Notes: generated from the letters alone by a model not told the origin. A stretch of DNA of 64,000 bases from Chrysogorgia sp. JL179-B06 (GCA_035772405.1 JAYKKM010000416.1:1395001-1459000), one strand, 5' to 3'. Shown: positions 22,952 through 35,742, counted from the stretch's first letter. Translations and numbers: made by a program.

Positions 22952-23893
22952 GGCCGGGTTTAGACGTCGAAGTTCCGTCGCATTTAATGCGTCGCATAAA
23001 ATGCATAAATTAGTATAATTCATTTTTCTATCCCTCATTATCCTTCGTGGGATCCACGAACTTCATTTTCAATGTGCTTGTAAGAAAAATATTGTCGTAT
23101 TCGTTGTGGCGTTCCGTTTGTAAAGAAAACAAAAGCGTTGCAAAAATATACTGTAAAGTTGAGGCGTTCAGACCATAATCGGTGAATGTGATCAGAATCA
23201 GTTTAGACTGAGCATGAAAACGCAGAAGCAGAAGATCCCATTGACCAAAGAAAAGAGCAATTTCTTCTAATTTGTCAAAGTTGGTTTAGAACGATTACTC
23301 GAAGCGCGCCATAGTTTTTACTCGTTGAGATGAAAACAACTTTAATTTCTGGTGTCATATTTCACGTGTCGCATCAACCTCGTTCCCAGGGCATTTTGCC
23401 TCCACGGCGGAAGGTCGGCGAAAATGGCCCTGGGATCGGCTGGTCACATGACACCCAGAATTTCTGGATGTTTAGATATGATAAGTTCCATTGCCTTTGT
23501 CTACTTTGTTGACCTGAATAATTGTGAAATATTCAATGCTCTTCAGAGTTATTCATGTCAGCATTCGTCGGCATAAACGCAGCTAACAAGCTTAATAATC
23601 CACCATACATCCATGGTTATCTCTTACAAAAGGTATGAAGAAGCATATATCCAATTTAGCGAAAGCTATCACTTCTAATTTGCTGTAAAATTTGAAGACA
23701 GCATTCAGATTTAGATGAATAAATTATACTCGGCTGAATTAATTGAGTTTTTTGACAAGCCAATCACATTATAGAATGGAGCAGCCGATCCCAGGGCCAT
23801 TTTCGCCGACCTTCCGCTGTGGAGGCAAAATGCCCTGGGTACGAGGTTGGTGTCGCATTAAATGCGACGCAACTTCGACGTCTAAACCAGGCC
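22952..23893. mobile_element. MITE with TTA target duplication (Harbinger-like), 942 bp
   Basis: Terminal inverted repeats of about 44 bp begin GGCCGGGTTTAGACGTCGAA on the left and mirror the right end (GTCTAAACCAGGCC), flanked by TTA (22949-22951, 23894-23896). TTA or TWA duplications suggest the PIF/Harbinger superfamily. It contains a second inverted pair (23376-23845). Confidence 0.75.
23376..23845. repeat. Inner inverted repeat nested in the TTA MITE
   Basis: CCAGGGCATTTTGCCTCC...GGCCCTGGGATCGGCTG on the left reappears inverted on the right. Each arm is itself nearly palindromic (CCAGGGC...GGCCCTGG), so this is a nested fold-back. Confidence 0.7.
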
Positions 23894-25265
23894 TTAGACA
23901 ATATAATGTACAATATCATTCAACTCCATAACGAAATACCGAAGTACGTAAGCCTTTTAAATGTATCGAGTTTGGACGGTAAATACGAACCTAAAATTAA
24001 CAGGTTTTGTGATTGGCTATATGGAACAAAAGTAGTTAGGACATTGGTTTCTTTGTGGTTGATTATATTGTTTTATTGTTTTAATTAACCAATCACAAAA
24101 CCTTTACGATAGACAATAAGGAGACTGAGACGAGTCGCTTAATTTTGACGTCATCTACTCCAGAAGTTCGCTTTCGCCATTAATCGAATTAAAGCTCGAT
24201 TCAGAGTTAGATGGCATATTTACGGGCGAAAATATGCACAGGAAAACAGTTCTACACTGTGAGCGAAGGTAAATTCAATAGCTTTGGTGTGTTTGTGTGG
24301 AGTAGATGACGTCACAGCGTGTAACCGCTGGTTGGATTTTGCGCCGGACCTATTTTTCGTTCGATTAATGCCTTGTTTTAGAACAGATCTCACGCGAACA
24401 AAACAAGAAATTAAATGTTTTTATTTTCATTTCCGTGTATATGATAGTCATTATTACACATTAGACAGCTAAAATAACACATAATTTCGGATCATACTAC
24501 CCTTTAATTTTCAGGAAAAACCGTCAGTGTAAACATAATTCTGCGATACATCACATCTTAAGATAATGAATGCGAAGCTTCAACATCAATATTTGGAGTC
24601 TAATTCAGTTTGTTTTGAAAACTATTAACCCCGGTTATAAGCACACCAAGCAGCAGTCTAGTGACGTCACACGTTAGAGTCCTCGATAATATCGATATGT
24701 TTTTTTGTGGTGCTTGAATGCTTAGCTATGGAAATGTTACTGATGTTTGAGTCAACTTCCTCCTCTGAAAGCGAGATCCTGATTTTTCATTTCTAGAATC
24801 TATGCCGACTCTAACGTGTGACGTTAAAGAGGTGATTTGACCGCACGATGAGGTGGGAAAAAATTGGTGTAATTGTTTCACTTTTACATAAAAATAAAGC
24901 ACTTCTTTCCTTTGTCGTGATTGAAAAACGGACACCACCATAAGATTCAGCAGATCAAGAAGTACCAAAATGGGTCATATAATGGAGTAGAATTTGTCGT
25001 TTCATAGACACTGTAAAGGGATACTGCATTGAAAAATTGTGTTGCGATTTTTTCCATGAAAATCAAAGCACAGCACCAAATCAGTATTCTAATTTAATGT
25101 TAAAATAAATAATAAATTTAAGGTTGAAAACATGGAGCTTCTTTTCACAAATGGCGAATTTTCATCGCAGTAGCACTTCAACAATGTCCACTTGTTTCCA
25201 TTCAATGTTCCAGGAAAATGTTGCCTGCGTGTCGGTTTTGCCGGCAAATAAATAATTGAATTGCC
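23894..25265. other. Intergenic with local inverted repeats
   Basis: No gene is supported. ACAGGTTTTGTGATTGG (about 24000) and CCAATCACAAAACC (about 24090) form an inverted pair. The rest is non-coding in appearance. Confidence 0.5.
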
Positions 25266-25269
25266 TTAA

Positions 25270-25753
25270 AGGGATATGGCAATAAAAATTATTTTTGCCT
25301 TTCTGATAAACAAACGGTCATACGAGTGTAAAAAGTGAAAAAACTACTCTGCTGCAAAATATCATCACTAATTTCCACAAATAAAAATCTTGCTATCCGC
25401 CATCTTGTTTTAATACCTTAAACATGATGAAACTTTCCTTTCTGGTACCTTCATTTATGTGGTATACTTTTAAAAGTATTATGGTTCAATTGAGAAAGAA
25501 AAACATCCGCAGAAATCACGTTTTAGACCTATATACGTGAAATTATGGCTGACTAAAATTTTCACTTTACCCTGCTTGTGACGTCACACGCATATCGAAA
25601 AATTATCCAAGATGGCGGATCATGGTGGAAAACAGGAATGTCTTTTGTTGTTCGATGTTGTTTTGCACAAGAGTCGTTTTGTTTACTTGCATTACCCTGT
25701 GAATGCAATTTGTTAACCAGAAAGGCAATAATAATTTTCATTGCCATATCCCT
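25270..25753. mobile_element. TTAA-type (piggyBac-like) MITE, 484 bp, 3' of the LURAP1-like gene
   Basis: Inverted termini AGGGATATGGCAATAAAAAT and their complement are flanked by TTAA (25266-25269, 25754-25757). The interior holds GTGACGTCAC followed by an AAGATGGCGG-type motif. Related copies lie near 30470-30755 and 59467-59960. It ends about 25 bp from the stop codon of the LURAP1-like gene. Confidence 0.8.
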
Positions 25754-25778
25754 TTAAAGAAATTAGGTGTTCATGCTA

Positions 25779-26693
25779 TTAAACAGAAACGATTTGTTTC
25801 CGAAACCGTCCAGGCTGTGTCGTGGTTGGCCGATGATATCCATATTTCGTCTTCGTCGCCCTCAACGCAAACACTTTATCTGTCTCGGATTTCTCTCGCT
25901 CCTCCTCCTCCGTCGAGGATTCCCCGTACGTAACGTGGCGTTCCAAGTCCAACTCGCTGCCCGTCGACGACCCTCCGTAGCAACCCGATGTTGAGCACTC
26001 GCTCTCGCTCGTCGAGGCTTCGATCGCCTTCGTCATCGGCACTTCGGTCGCCTTCGTCGTCGGCACTTCGGTCGCCTTCGTCGTTCGTCTCAGCTGACAC
26101 ATGGACAGAGATTTTTGTTTCGTGTTTATGTTTCTCGCATTTTCATTGAATTGCTCTGACATTTGCGTGCTGTTATCGCGTTTTCCCAACGGTTCGAAAT
26201 GTTCCGAATATCTCTTAATACCTCTAGCGTCGCCACGAGAGTCAAGAAATTGACAACTAACGGATTTTCTTCCCAAGCGAAGCGAGGATTTTCTGGCGTC
26301 ATCACTAGGCGTTCCTGGTTGCGATTGTTTTCCGCTTTTCCGCTGTTTTGCAGGCACGCTGGACGGTTCTTCTATGTACTCAAATGAAGTTTCCTGCAAT
26401 CTTCGAACTCCATCTTCGCTCATACGTTCCCCATTGTCCCCATTCACCGACTGGAATCTTGTGTGCCCTTCGCTGACCCCGCCTGTCCTCGGAGAACCGA
26501 TTGTTCGTGAAATGCCGCGGTTAATTTGCACATCTGGGCGACTTGTGTTTAACCGTTCCTCGACGTCCCCTTCATCCTCACACGATTCGAATAACCCCCC
26601 GTGCACCTTGGATAGTTCTTTCAAATCCTCTATGCGTTCGTTCAAAGTTGTTAGCTGCTTCAGCAGTTCGCTGTCCTGTTGACGAAGGGATAA
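25779..26693 (-). CDS. LURAP1-like gene, exon 2 (last)
   Basis: 304 codons plus stop from acceptor TTACCGCAG, starting LSLRQQDSELLKQL. Ends RKQIVSV. The open frame upstream of 26693 is intron read-through and should be ignored. Confidence 0.7.
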   Translation of the reverse strand, partial: LSLRQQDSELLKQLTTLNERIEDLKELSKVHGGLFESCEDEGDVEERLNTSRPDVQINRGISRTIGSPRTGGVSEGHTRFQSVNGDNGERMSEDGVRRLQETSFEYIEEPSSVPAKQRKSGKQSQPGTPSDDARKSSLRLGRKSVSCQFLDSRGDARGIKRYSEHFEPLGKRDNSTQMSEQFNENARNINTKQKSLSMCQLRRTTKATEVPTTKATEVPMTKAIEASTSESECSTSGCYGGSSTGSELDLERHVTYGESSTEEEEREKSETDKVFALRATKTKYGYHRPTTTQPGRFRKQIVSV

Positions 26694-29600
26694 CTGCGGT
26701 AAAGGAAGGAGAAAAAAATTAATAAAATGTAAAAGCACTCTAAATATACTGATATCGTAAATGATAACCCTAACGTTTGCAGGCTTTAGAAATCTGCGCG
26801 TGTGTTTGCACATGACTAAATGAAATTTAGCATGGTTTAGCCACTGTGCAAATGAGTTGGCGGAATTTGGTCTGGTCAAGCAACTTTATTACCTCTTTTA
26901 GATATTCGTATTATATCATCAACACGAAAGAGAAATGTTCATAGAGTATAGATCTGTGCGTACATAGCTAGAAATAAAAGAGTTGATGAAAAATGTGTAG
27001 AATTTTTGCGTGTTTTCGTAAGTTAACAGCAGGTGAGATACTATATCTTTTGCCATGGCTATCGTTCACCGCCGCCAATATAAGGTCAACGACCTTTTTA
27101 CAGACAATATCAAGCTTCATTCAAATACATTTAATTAGAGATTGACAATGAATCAATCGTATTGTTCAAGTTGAAAGTGGCTGCTGAACAGATTAAGTGA
27201 TGTAGCTTTTTTATTAGATTTATCACTCTTTTAGGTGAACGGAATACTCCAACAGGCTAGAAGCCCAATTGATAGGGGTTCCGAGAGCCTACGATTTAAG
27301 GTCGTTATCCGAGAAGACCCGAAAGTCTTACATTTGCTTATATTGTTACAAAGGCAGCACTTTCTCCTCAATTATTTTAAGACCCCGAGTGGAGGTCCGA
27401 TCCAGGATTTGAATACGACTTTTGTACACGACTTTTGCCTGCAATGATGAATTAGATATTGCTACTGTTACAAATTGGATTGAAAGATGCCTTACTGATA
27501 TCAACAACTGGATGACTTCCAACAAGCTTAAACTTAACACGGATAAAACTGAGCTTCTTGTCCTGGAATCTATGCCATTTTGTGTCAACGTAGGAACTGA
27601 TACTATTTGTTCTTCTGATCGAGCTCGCAACATTGGTGTGATATTTGACAGTAATATGACAATGTCACCTCCAGAATGTGCAAAACGCAGCGGCTCGTGT
27701 GATAGCCTGCCTGCGTAAATATGATCATATCACAGCTACTCTGAGAGAATTGCATTGGCTGCCAATTGAACAGAGAATTATTTTTAAGATTAACTTACAT
27801 ACTTTTAAGATATTAAATAACTTAGCGCAGTATTTACAGGAACTTTTGGAATATTATTTCCCGCGTAGACAGTTACGTTCATCTTCAGATAGGTGGCGTC
27901 TAACCAAACGCGGGGATTTTAATTTGAAGACCTATGGACACAGAGCTTTTTCCATAGCTGCTCCAGAATTATGGAACGAACTCCCTCTGCAGCAATGTGA
28001 ATATTTTTAAATCTAAGTTAAGAGACACACCTTCTTAAATGTGCTTATAGTTTGTAGTTGACAGTTTAGATACTCGATTGTACTATAGCTATCTTTTAAT
28101 TCTTTTATTTTAGTATTTTTATAATTGTAAAGCGCTAAGGTCAGCAATGTATTAGCGCTATATAAATGTTACATATTATATATTATTGAACCTGTGTCTC
28201 CCAGCTTATAGACATATGTGGTAACCGCTAGACCACAACAACTCATGGTACACGTAAGGGTTAGTTTTCTTTGTGAATAAAAATTTCACTTAAAACGGCT
28301 TAGACATCATTTCTAAAGCTTAACCATTAACCTTCTAAAGCTTAACTTTCGAATTATGTGAAAAACTAGCTTTTCAAGACCTTTTGAAAACCATGCTGAT
28401 GTCAACAGTAATACAATCTGTACTACATGTACTCAAGAAGGAATAATTGTATCTAGCTAAATGTCTTTACGAAGACTCATAACAATGATGTTCAAAACAT
28501 GTAAAAATTCTGATTACAGTGAACCATAGTGAACTAAATATACTTGGCAGACAAACGGAAATGTTGCATAATGTGGACAAACATGTTCCATTTAGAAGCA
28601 CTGCTTAGCCCGAGGGCCTCCAATAAACAGTTACGCATCATAATTTGAAAATAAATCTCAAAGACCAGCAAAGTTATTGTTGGTCTTCGAGATTTATTTT
28701 CAAATTACTGTTTCCGCCTGGTACCTCAATTGCTATAATTATGTATCCTGTCTGTCTGTCTGGAAATGCAAAAGTCAGGTATAAAATTAAGCATCATCGA
28801 GTCGCAGAAATATAGGTGCGACATTCCTTCACTCTCTCCAGCCGAGAATTGGTTGTGAATTCACGAACTTTACATCACTCATAATTAACAATGTCCTGAA
28901 GTAGTAAAACATGTTGACATCTGTCTACGCGGAGCAATTTCGTCCAAAAATAGTCAACCAACTGGCGCCAGTGTCGGCAAATTTTCCTCAACAGTCCAAG
29001 CAACTCTATTCCGGAGTACAAATAATCTAAAAGGTTGGCATAATGACGAAATAGTGTGTAGGAGGTCTAACGTTTCGTCGGGTTTCCAGCGAAGTTAATG
29101 CCTTTAATTCACTTTATGTTTCACACTATGAAGGGGCCAAGGCAGGCCCGAAGCTACGGGGGGGGGATCTTTATACGAGTTTCAGTCGGCAGAAGTTATA
29201 TTTTAGTCGGCAGAAATTATATTTTAAACGTGTTCGATTTAACAGGGACAAGTGGAATCATTAACGTTTAGCACTTATCAGTTTAAATTAATTTAAAACT
29301 ACCAAACGTAAGACTCACAAATCTAATGTTGATATTAAATGTTTTGTTTATATGGAAATGTAATCAACGAGAGAACGCCAAAGACGTAAATTTATTAAAA
29401 TGTCATCAAATTCATTTCGATTGAGAGTGCGTTATTATCGTAGGACTAATTAACCATTTCACCAGCTGAGCAGGGTCATTAATTTTACTAGGGGCGGATC
29501 CGCGCACGCCCTTTAAAATTCCGCAAACAAGTGTTTTCTGTTTTTTTACCATGTAAAGACGAAGAAGTCGGAGTGACAAACGTAATATTATATGACCGAT

Positions 29601-32600
29601 TTGTTTTGGTAGCTTTATCCAATTTTCATTGCAAAAGCTAGTTTGCATGGACTCAGATATTTTAACATGGGTTCCAAGATAAAACGATGGACGTTTCCAG
29701 ATGCCTAAAGGCTAAAGTGTATATATTGGTTCTGTACTATTTCTGAGTTTATATTAAAGTGTTTTCTAATCTTGACTGCCCCTTTGTAATCGTGCATTTT
29801 TAGCAACGGCGTGGTGCCCTGAATTATTATCAGAAATCGCCGGAAAAGCGCTTCTGGGCTTTGCAAAATCAAAATATTTCCTTGGGGGGCATGCCCCCAG
29901 ACCTCCCTAGTGGGTTCACAACATCGCCGCGAAGATACACGACAACGTGCTGATTCTTCATGTGCGCCACCTCTTTCGAACAACCCTGGATCCGCCACTA
30001 TTAACTATGCTTCGATCGATAGAAGCGTCAGTCGGTTGAAGTGAGCTTACACCTCTCCCCCCCCCTATAAAATTTTCTGAGTACGGCCCTGGGTCAAGGC
30101 CTACCCTTGATCGAAACGTTAGACCTCCTACACATTATTTCGGCAGTACAACCACCTTTTTGAGTTTTCGATTTCTATTTCTACAATCCACACTGCGCCC
30201 CGCAGCGCAACAGTATTATATCATTCAATACCCGAGTGCTTGTCAAGCCTTTTTCGACGACCTGCGAAAACACTGGCGTTTTTTTCGCTGGCGGTGAAGT
30301 GGATGGGCTTGAAGTGTCTATCTCGTGTTTGGGCTTATAATTATATACATTTATATAATCTTTGGAATAAGTACCTTGCTTAAGTACGTAACTTAAATAG
30401 CCGGAATATACATGTAGTAGTTTTAAAATGCTCTTAAAGCATTTTAGTTGCACTGTCAAAGCCGGCTAACGTCCGCCATCTTAGATGAATTTTTTAATAT
30501 GCGTGTGACGTCACAACCATGCGGGAAAACGAAATTATTTTTATTTTGCCATCGAATTCCCTATCCCTCTCTACTGCATTGAAAGCCTCTGCCGATAAGA
30601 GAGCCATCCTTTAAGTCTGAAACTCGAATTTTGTGAATGTCTTCCTTTTTCAATTGAACCACAACATTTTAAATCAGGTTTACCCGTAATACCTATTCGC
30701 AAGCCTGTTTGTTAACGAGAAAGTCAAAAATTTGAAATTATGATATTATCTACCTAAATTTTAAAAATATAACTCCTATATATATATAAATAACAAAACT
30801 ATATATACAGGTATATCAAGTATTTTAAGATAAAAAATGTTCCTTTAACTTCGTTTTAAAAAGTAATATAGATTTCAAACTTCGAATTTGAACTGGAATT
30901 TCATTAAAACAGTGAGGTCCTTGAAAGTGAAAAGAACTTAGAAATGTAATTAAATGAACTCAGAAAATTATTATTGAGAATGGTAATTTAGAGCTCTTTC
31001 ATATCTAACGTCGTTCTTGATATATTTAGACTTATATGATATATGCCTCTTGGTTTGCTATTCATAAGAAGTGACGTCACCCATGGAGACACAAAGATGT
31101 TCCAGACTCGAGTAGCCTGATTAAAAAGCCTGAATTGAACTGAAAAAAAGTTCAACGAATTCACATACGTGTGATTTGTTGTTTCGTTGAACGAAATAGC
31201 ATTGATGTTTCAGTTATCTGTCACCATCCAAGGTCGTATCAGCGGGTGGGGCCGGGGGGCTCCCCAATAATTTGCTCTGGCGATTTCATGCCAGTTGTGC
31301 ACAACCCCAAAACTGATAATGCTATGATTGAAAGGGCACTTAAAATGATGACGAATGGCACTAACAGTTCTTTGATATCCATTTTCGTTCTCGAGGTATT
31401 CAGTTATATGTGACATTAACATATCACACATGATGACGTCATAGCAGGCAAACAACTGTTGTTGCAATTCTAAAATTTGTGTATATCTTCAAAGTTGTCC
31501 AACGAAATTACTTGAAACTTTGCACGTGGATGCATACCACCAAATAAAAGAACACGGTTCAAGTTATGTTGTCACCATAGTAACAGATTAGCTTCCAGAC
31601 CTCCTGGTCTCTAAAACAAAATAATTTGTTTTCTCTCAAATGCATAACATGTTGAGATTGAAAGTTCTCAATAACTTTTGCAATAACTTTTCCAATGCAA
31701 TACCCAAGTTTGAAATCGAAAACGTTGCTTGCGACGACAGAAAATGACTTCTGTATGGGAACGGAGAGGTTTGGAAGCTAATCTGTTACTATGGTGGCAA
31801 CATAACTTGAACCATGTTCTTTAGTTTGGTGGTATGCATCCACGTGCAATGTTTCAAGTAATTTCGTTGGATAACTTTGAAGATATACACAAACTTTAGA
31901 ATTGCAACAACGTTGTTTGCCTGCTTTGACGTCATTCTGTGCCTCATTAACATATCACTGAATACCTCAAGAACGAAAATAGATATCGAAGAACTGTCAG
32001 CGCCAATCTTCATCATTTTAAGCGCCCTTTCAAACGTAGCATTATCAGTTTTGGGGTTAGGTGCACTTTAAACTTGCTGGAAGTTACTCTCAGAAGTCCG
32101 GAAAGCCTATTTAAGAGATCATAATTTAAAATGTTTTCGAGAGGACATGCATCCGCCCACACCCCCCACCCCCAAATTTACTTTGTCCTGCTGGCCTGCA
32201 ATCACTGATTTTGTTTAAATTAAGTTTACGTGGTTTTATTTGGTGTTTTCATCACAGTTGCACTATAAACGAAAGTGCGGTTAAATGTATCGCCATCATG
32301 TTTCGTACCTGGCCCATGTGTGTCGGTATGGAACATTGCGTGATTGCATGTCCATGTTGTGTGTCCAAAGGGGACATATTACGAGTGCGGAAGATATATA
32401 TAGACCGACGAGCTGCGGAAATCTGGTGGCGCACCCAAGACAGTGTTGCTAGGCGAATGTTGGGTAATTCACTAAATTTGGCCAAGATAGCTTATTTTAA
32501 AAATATCACATATGTTCGCCGATAGGATGATTCCGGTGCTGAGCAGACTTTAAAATATCAGAAGATATATGTTACCAGCGAACTTCGCAGCGCGCAACGA

Positions 32601-34966
32601 GAGTTGCGGCAGAGGTTTTAGCATTACCTGCTGCTTTTGGTTTCGAGTATTGGATAAGTTTCATTAGTATTTTTAACCTTATGTTCTATGGGCCCGAGGC
32701 TTTAGTTGTCTGTTTACGTATGTCTTTACTCTTTGTAATTGTCGTTCAACATCCTCCTGATGTCGCCTTGATGTTAACTTACTTTGCCATATCTTACTAA
32801 GTAGGTACAACAATATGTATTATCAAACAGACAAAAGAAAAACTGTCTATACACAGATATAACAAACTAAATGACAACGAACGCGACAGCGTGACAACCA
32901 ATTACTTGGTTTCCATTGGTCGCTGCGCTGTCTTTACGGTCGCAGAAGTGAAGCAGTGAAGCGTGTTTCTTTTGTTAATATGACAAAAGAAACACGCTTC
33001 ACTTCCGCTACCGTAAAGACTCGACCATGTGGAACCAGGCTTTAAGACATAGCCTTAGTTTTAATTATCCATGGGTTTGGAGTTCCAATAACTTGAATTT
33101 CCCAGCATGAGTAAGACTCGAATCCCAATATATCAGTTCCTTTCATAGTCCACCTCGGATTCTACGTCAAATATCTTCCTGAATCTCGAATCTTGCTTGA
33201 CTGCATCGCTTTCATTATGTCACGTGAAGTGATTAATACCATGTATTGTACATAGCTCGTTTGCGCATTGGCGTGAAGAAAAGTGCACTCGGCGCCTGCA
33301 AAAATTCATGCGTGCATTATCGGAATCGAATTAAAGTTCAGATCATGTCTCAAATATTCTTTCAACCAGCTAAGTAAATAAACACAAGATTGCATCCCAC
33401 GAGGCGGTCAAACATAAGACTTTAAATCTACATTATATAGTATATTAGATATGAAAGTGTTGTGCGGCATGGGCAACGTAGAAATACAATCGAAATGAAT
33501 ACTATGGCTATGTTTAAAGCTATTTGCTGGATAACAATTGATTCCTAACTAAACATAGAACTACATTAATCACTATATTAATCACGCGCCTTCGCCATGC
33601 GATCACAGTCCCCAATTTCGGCATATAACCCAAATAAAAACTCAAGCCCAAACCCTGAAATCAAGAAATACTAACCCTACTTCTAAACCCAACATTTCAT
33701 GGTGTAGTATTCTGTGTCAGATACACAAGACTAGCCACTACACCTGACATAGAGTCGTCGGCACGAAAACGCCTCGAAAAAGCTTGATCTTTCAGAATGG
33801 TACCGCTTGCTATATTGATTACGTCGGCAATTTCCCAGTGTAAACAATTTTAAGGGCTTAGATGTTGGTGGAATGATTTAAACGCCGATGATGCTGACGA
33901 TGGAAAATGTCGAAATTGACAGGGTTAAAGACCGATGGGCGCGTGACAGTCGCGTCATACTCTTATTTGATACCCAGGGTTGGCCTTTCTGAATTCTCAG
34001 TGGCACACTACACAGCCCAATTACAATTTTATGGCGCCACATTTCAAGATTAGCCGTTAATATAAGAATGTACACACGCAAATAAAAGCGTCTTCAATTT
34101 ATGTCGAGAGATTATTGAACAATGCGATGCCTTCGACGAAAGACAGCAGGGAATTTCGTAGAGTGCAAACAGCGCACTTATGTTACAATTATCGTCAGGT
34201 CGTCACCAATATCCAAGGAACGCCTTCTCTTTAGCCCAGCTCAGCAGGAAAATAGCCTCAGTGACCGCATGTAATTATCATATATAGCCTATATTACGAT
34301 TTCTTATCGGCGAAATCGAAAACAAAATTGCGGACATTAGCCTCCGTATCGCGAGGAATCGTTTTGAAAAAAAACACCAAAAAACAACCTTACCATTTCT
34401 GTTCTCAACACGGCTATGCACTGATCCAGGCGTTCCTCGGGGTCGGTTTCACTTTCGTTACGTTCCTTAATCCCTCCATTCTTGAATTTCACTTGAAATT
34501 CGGGGAAGAAATCCGACTGGGGTCGCGTCAACAACTTCGCCGCGTTGGCCCTTCGGGCAGTCGAGTTGCTGTTCACCTCGCGCTCTCGTCGTCGAAGTAT
34601 GGGCTTCACCGAACCCGCGGGTCCATGTTCTCGTCTCTCCTGGTAAACATCCAGGGACGTTTCTCGAATGTACGAACTTTTCCGCCGAAGACAAACCTCC
34701 GAGCGACTTCGCTCTAGACTTCGCTCTAGGATGCAGTTTGGTCTCTCGTCGAAGGTTACCCTCTTCCCCGCGGAGTCCTTCCATTGCTGAGCTCCATCGT
34801 GTTGAGCCACGGTGGTCGTGGAACCGAAATGAGGACGTCTCACGCGTCCACTTGAGGATAATCTTTCTCTGGACCGCTTCAGCAGTAGTTTCTCCTGGAC
34901 TTCCTTGTATGGCACCAATGTTTGGGATATCGTTCGCCGAATGACAACGAAATTATCGGCAGCCAT
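25779..34966 (-). CDS. LURAP1-like leucine-rich adaptor protein gene (two exons)
   Basis: Two minus-strand exons join in phase 0: exon 1 at 34966-34394 (ends GAAATG, donor GTAAGG) and exon 2 at 26693-25779 (acceptor ACCGCAG). The product is about 495 residues. Across the junction it reads as a leucine-rich coil: LDQCIAVLRTEM then LSLRQQDSELLKQLTTLNERIE. This spacing matches the LURAP1/LURAP1L core (xLRxEMxxLRxxDxxLLxQLxxLNExIE). In mammals these adaptors link to myotonic dystrophy kinase-related (MRCK) and NF-kB signalling; that role here is inference. The flanks are low-complexity and Ser/Arg/Glu-rich, with a three-fold TKATEVP-like repeat near the C-terminus. The 7.7-kb intron holds LINE, SINE and MITE fragments. 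Confidence 0.65.
26880..27430. other. LURAP1-like intron, no repeat identified
   Basis: Intronic AT-rich DNA without a recognisable feature. Confidence 0.4.
27431..28180 (+). pseudogene. CR1-like LINE fragment (RT C-terminal region), in the LURAP1-like intron
   Basis: Pieces read WIERCLTDINNWMTSNKLKLNTDKTELLVL and then NIGVIFDSNMTM, typical of the end of a jockey/CR1-type RT. A frame change and an internal deletion follow, joining to QNAAARVIACLRKYDHIT and LHWLPIEQRIIFKI, then APELWNELP. The 3' UTR ends AGCGCTATATAAATGTTACAT. Endonuclease and RT core are missing. Confidence 0.75.
28183..28250 (-). mobile_element. tRNA-derived SINE fragment
   Basis: On the minus strand, TGGTCTAGCGGTTACCAC matches a polymerase III A box and ACAGGTTCAAT a weak B box about 30 bp later, as in a degenerate tRNA. 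It lacks a foldable acceptor stem, so it is not a tRNA gene. Confidence 0.45.
29037..30150. repeat. Element with inverted GCTCGAAACGTT-class ends
   Basis: GTGTAGGAGGTCTAACGTTTCG (from 29055) and CGAAACGTTAGACCTCC (from 30114) are inverted copies of one terminal sequence about 1.05 kb apart. CGAAACGTTAGAC is shared with 14230-14240 and 17015-17030. The interior includes G- or C-runs near 29160 and 30055 but no recognisable ORF. Confidence 0.5.
30465..30755. mobile_element. Degraded TTAA-type MITE, same family as 25270-25753
   Basis: CCGCCATCTTAGAT, GTGTGACGTCACAA and CTGTTTGTTAACGAGAAAGTC recur in the order seen in the 59467-59960 copy. The termini are not resolved. Confidence 0.5.
31297..32066. 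repeat. Large fold-back element, arms about 300 bp
   Basis: The left arm starts GTGCACAACCCCAAAACTGATAATGC and the right arm ends with its inverted form. The two arms pair through 31600 and from 31760, including GTATGCATCCACGTGCAA. No coding capacity. It sits in the LURAP1-like intron. Confidence 0.8.
32067..34393. other. LURAP1-like intron, 5' part
   Basis: No gene is supported. A smaller fold-back lies at about 32915-33030 (GTCTTTACGGT ... ACCGTAAAGAC around AAACACGCTTCACTTC). The remainder shows nothing recognisable. Confidence 0.45.
34394..34966 (-). CDS. LURAP1-like gene, exon 1
   Basis: 191 codons starting MAADNFVVIRRT and ending DQCIAVLRTEM at donor GTAAGG. Rich in Arg and Ser. The GC content is well above that of its surroundings. 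The start is the first Met of the open frame. Confidence 0.7.
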
Positions 34967-35735
34967 ATTCTTGTCAACGAGGTCCCCGCTCCCGGCGTTC
35001 CTTCTAGTTTGTGCCGTGATAGACCGAGAGCGTCGAAGAGAACGAACGAACTTTGTGATACGGCTTCTGTGGCGTAGAACTATCGATAAGATTACGAATA
35101 TCTTTTATATTTTCTGACGACGGTGGTGTCATCACTTGATGAATATTTAATTAATCTCGGACGACACTGTCAAGTGTCAACGCACCTTGTTGGGAAAATG
35201 ATCGACAAAGCGCAATTAAGCCAGGGCATAACAATTTTAAATGTATACGGAGGCGCCACAATGGGTTTAATGAGTATGCCAAAGATGTTATTTACACGGC
35301 GCTTCCTTTGCGGGGATACCGACTTTGAGTGGATTTGGTCAAAAATGGAATACGAGAGGCCTATATTGTATACATCCTGAGTGAGATAGACAAAGTAATT
35401 TACATTAATAAGAATAAATTAGAAAGCTGCTAAGTTCTCAAAAGAACTCGATATAGTATAAAAATATATACTTATTATAAGTAAAAGTACGTTCGTATTT
35501 TCACTTCAACTGACCTGAAGAAAGACACATCGTCCAAAACGACGTCAATGGCAATATAACCACAGTTAATAGCAACATATTGCAGTCATGATAATTTGAC
35601 ACCTGGTTGGTTTCGAAGCGCCCCCGCGATCACTTCAATAGCGCTTGTTGAGCTTAAAATAGGCAGAATTAATAGTACAAGACAGATGAAATACGGTGGA
35701 ACTTTAGTCTTTTACTAACGGACACACTATAAACG
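34967..35735. other. 5' flank of the LURAP1-like gene (promoter region likely)
   Basis: The first 100-150 bp upstream of the minus-strand start are GC-rich, compatible with a 5' UTR and promoter. Near 35512-35555 ACCTGAAGAAAGACAC, GTCCAAAACGACGTC resembles a decayed hammerhead. No further gene. Confidence 0.4.
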
Positions 35736-35742
35736 GCAACGG

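Noticed and set aside
26694..26879. N-terminal 62 residues of the 366-aa minus ORF as protein start
   Set aside because: A clear acceptor (ACCGCAG) at 26694 and in-phase joining to exon 1 show this is intron.
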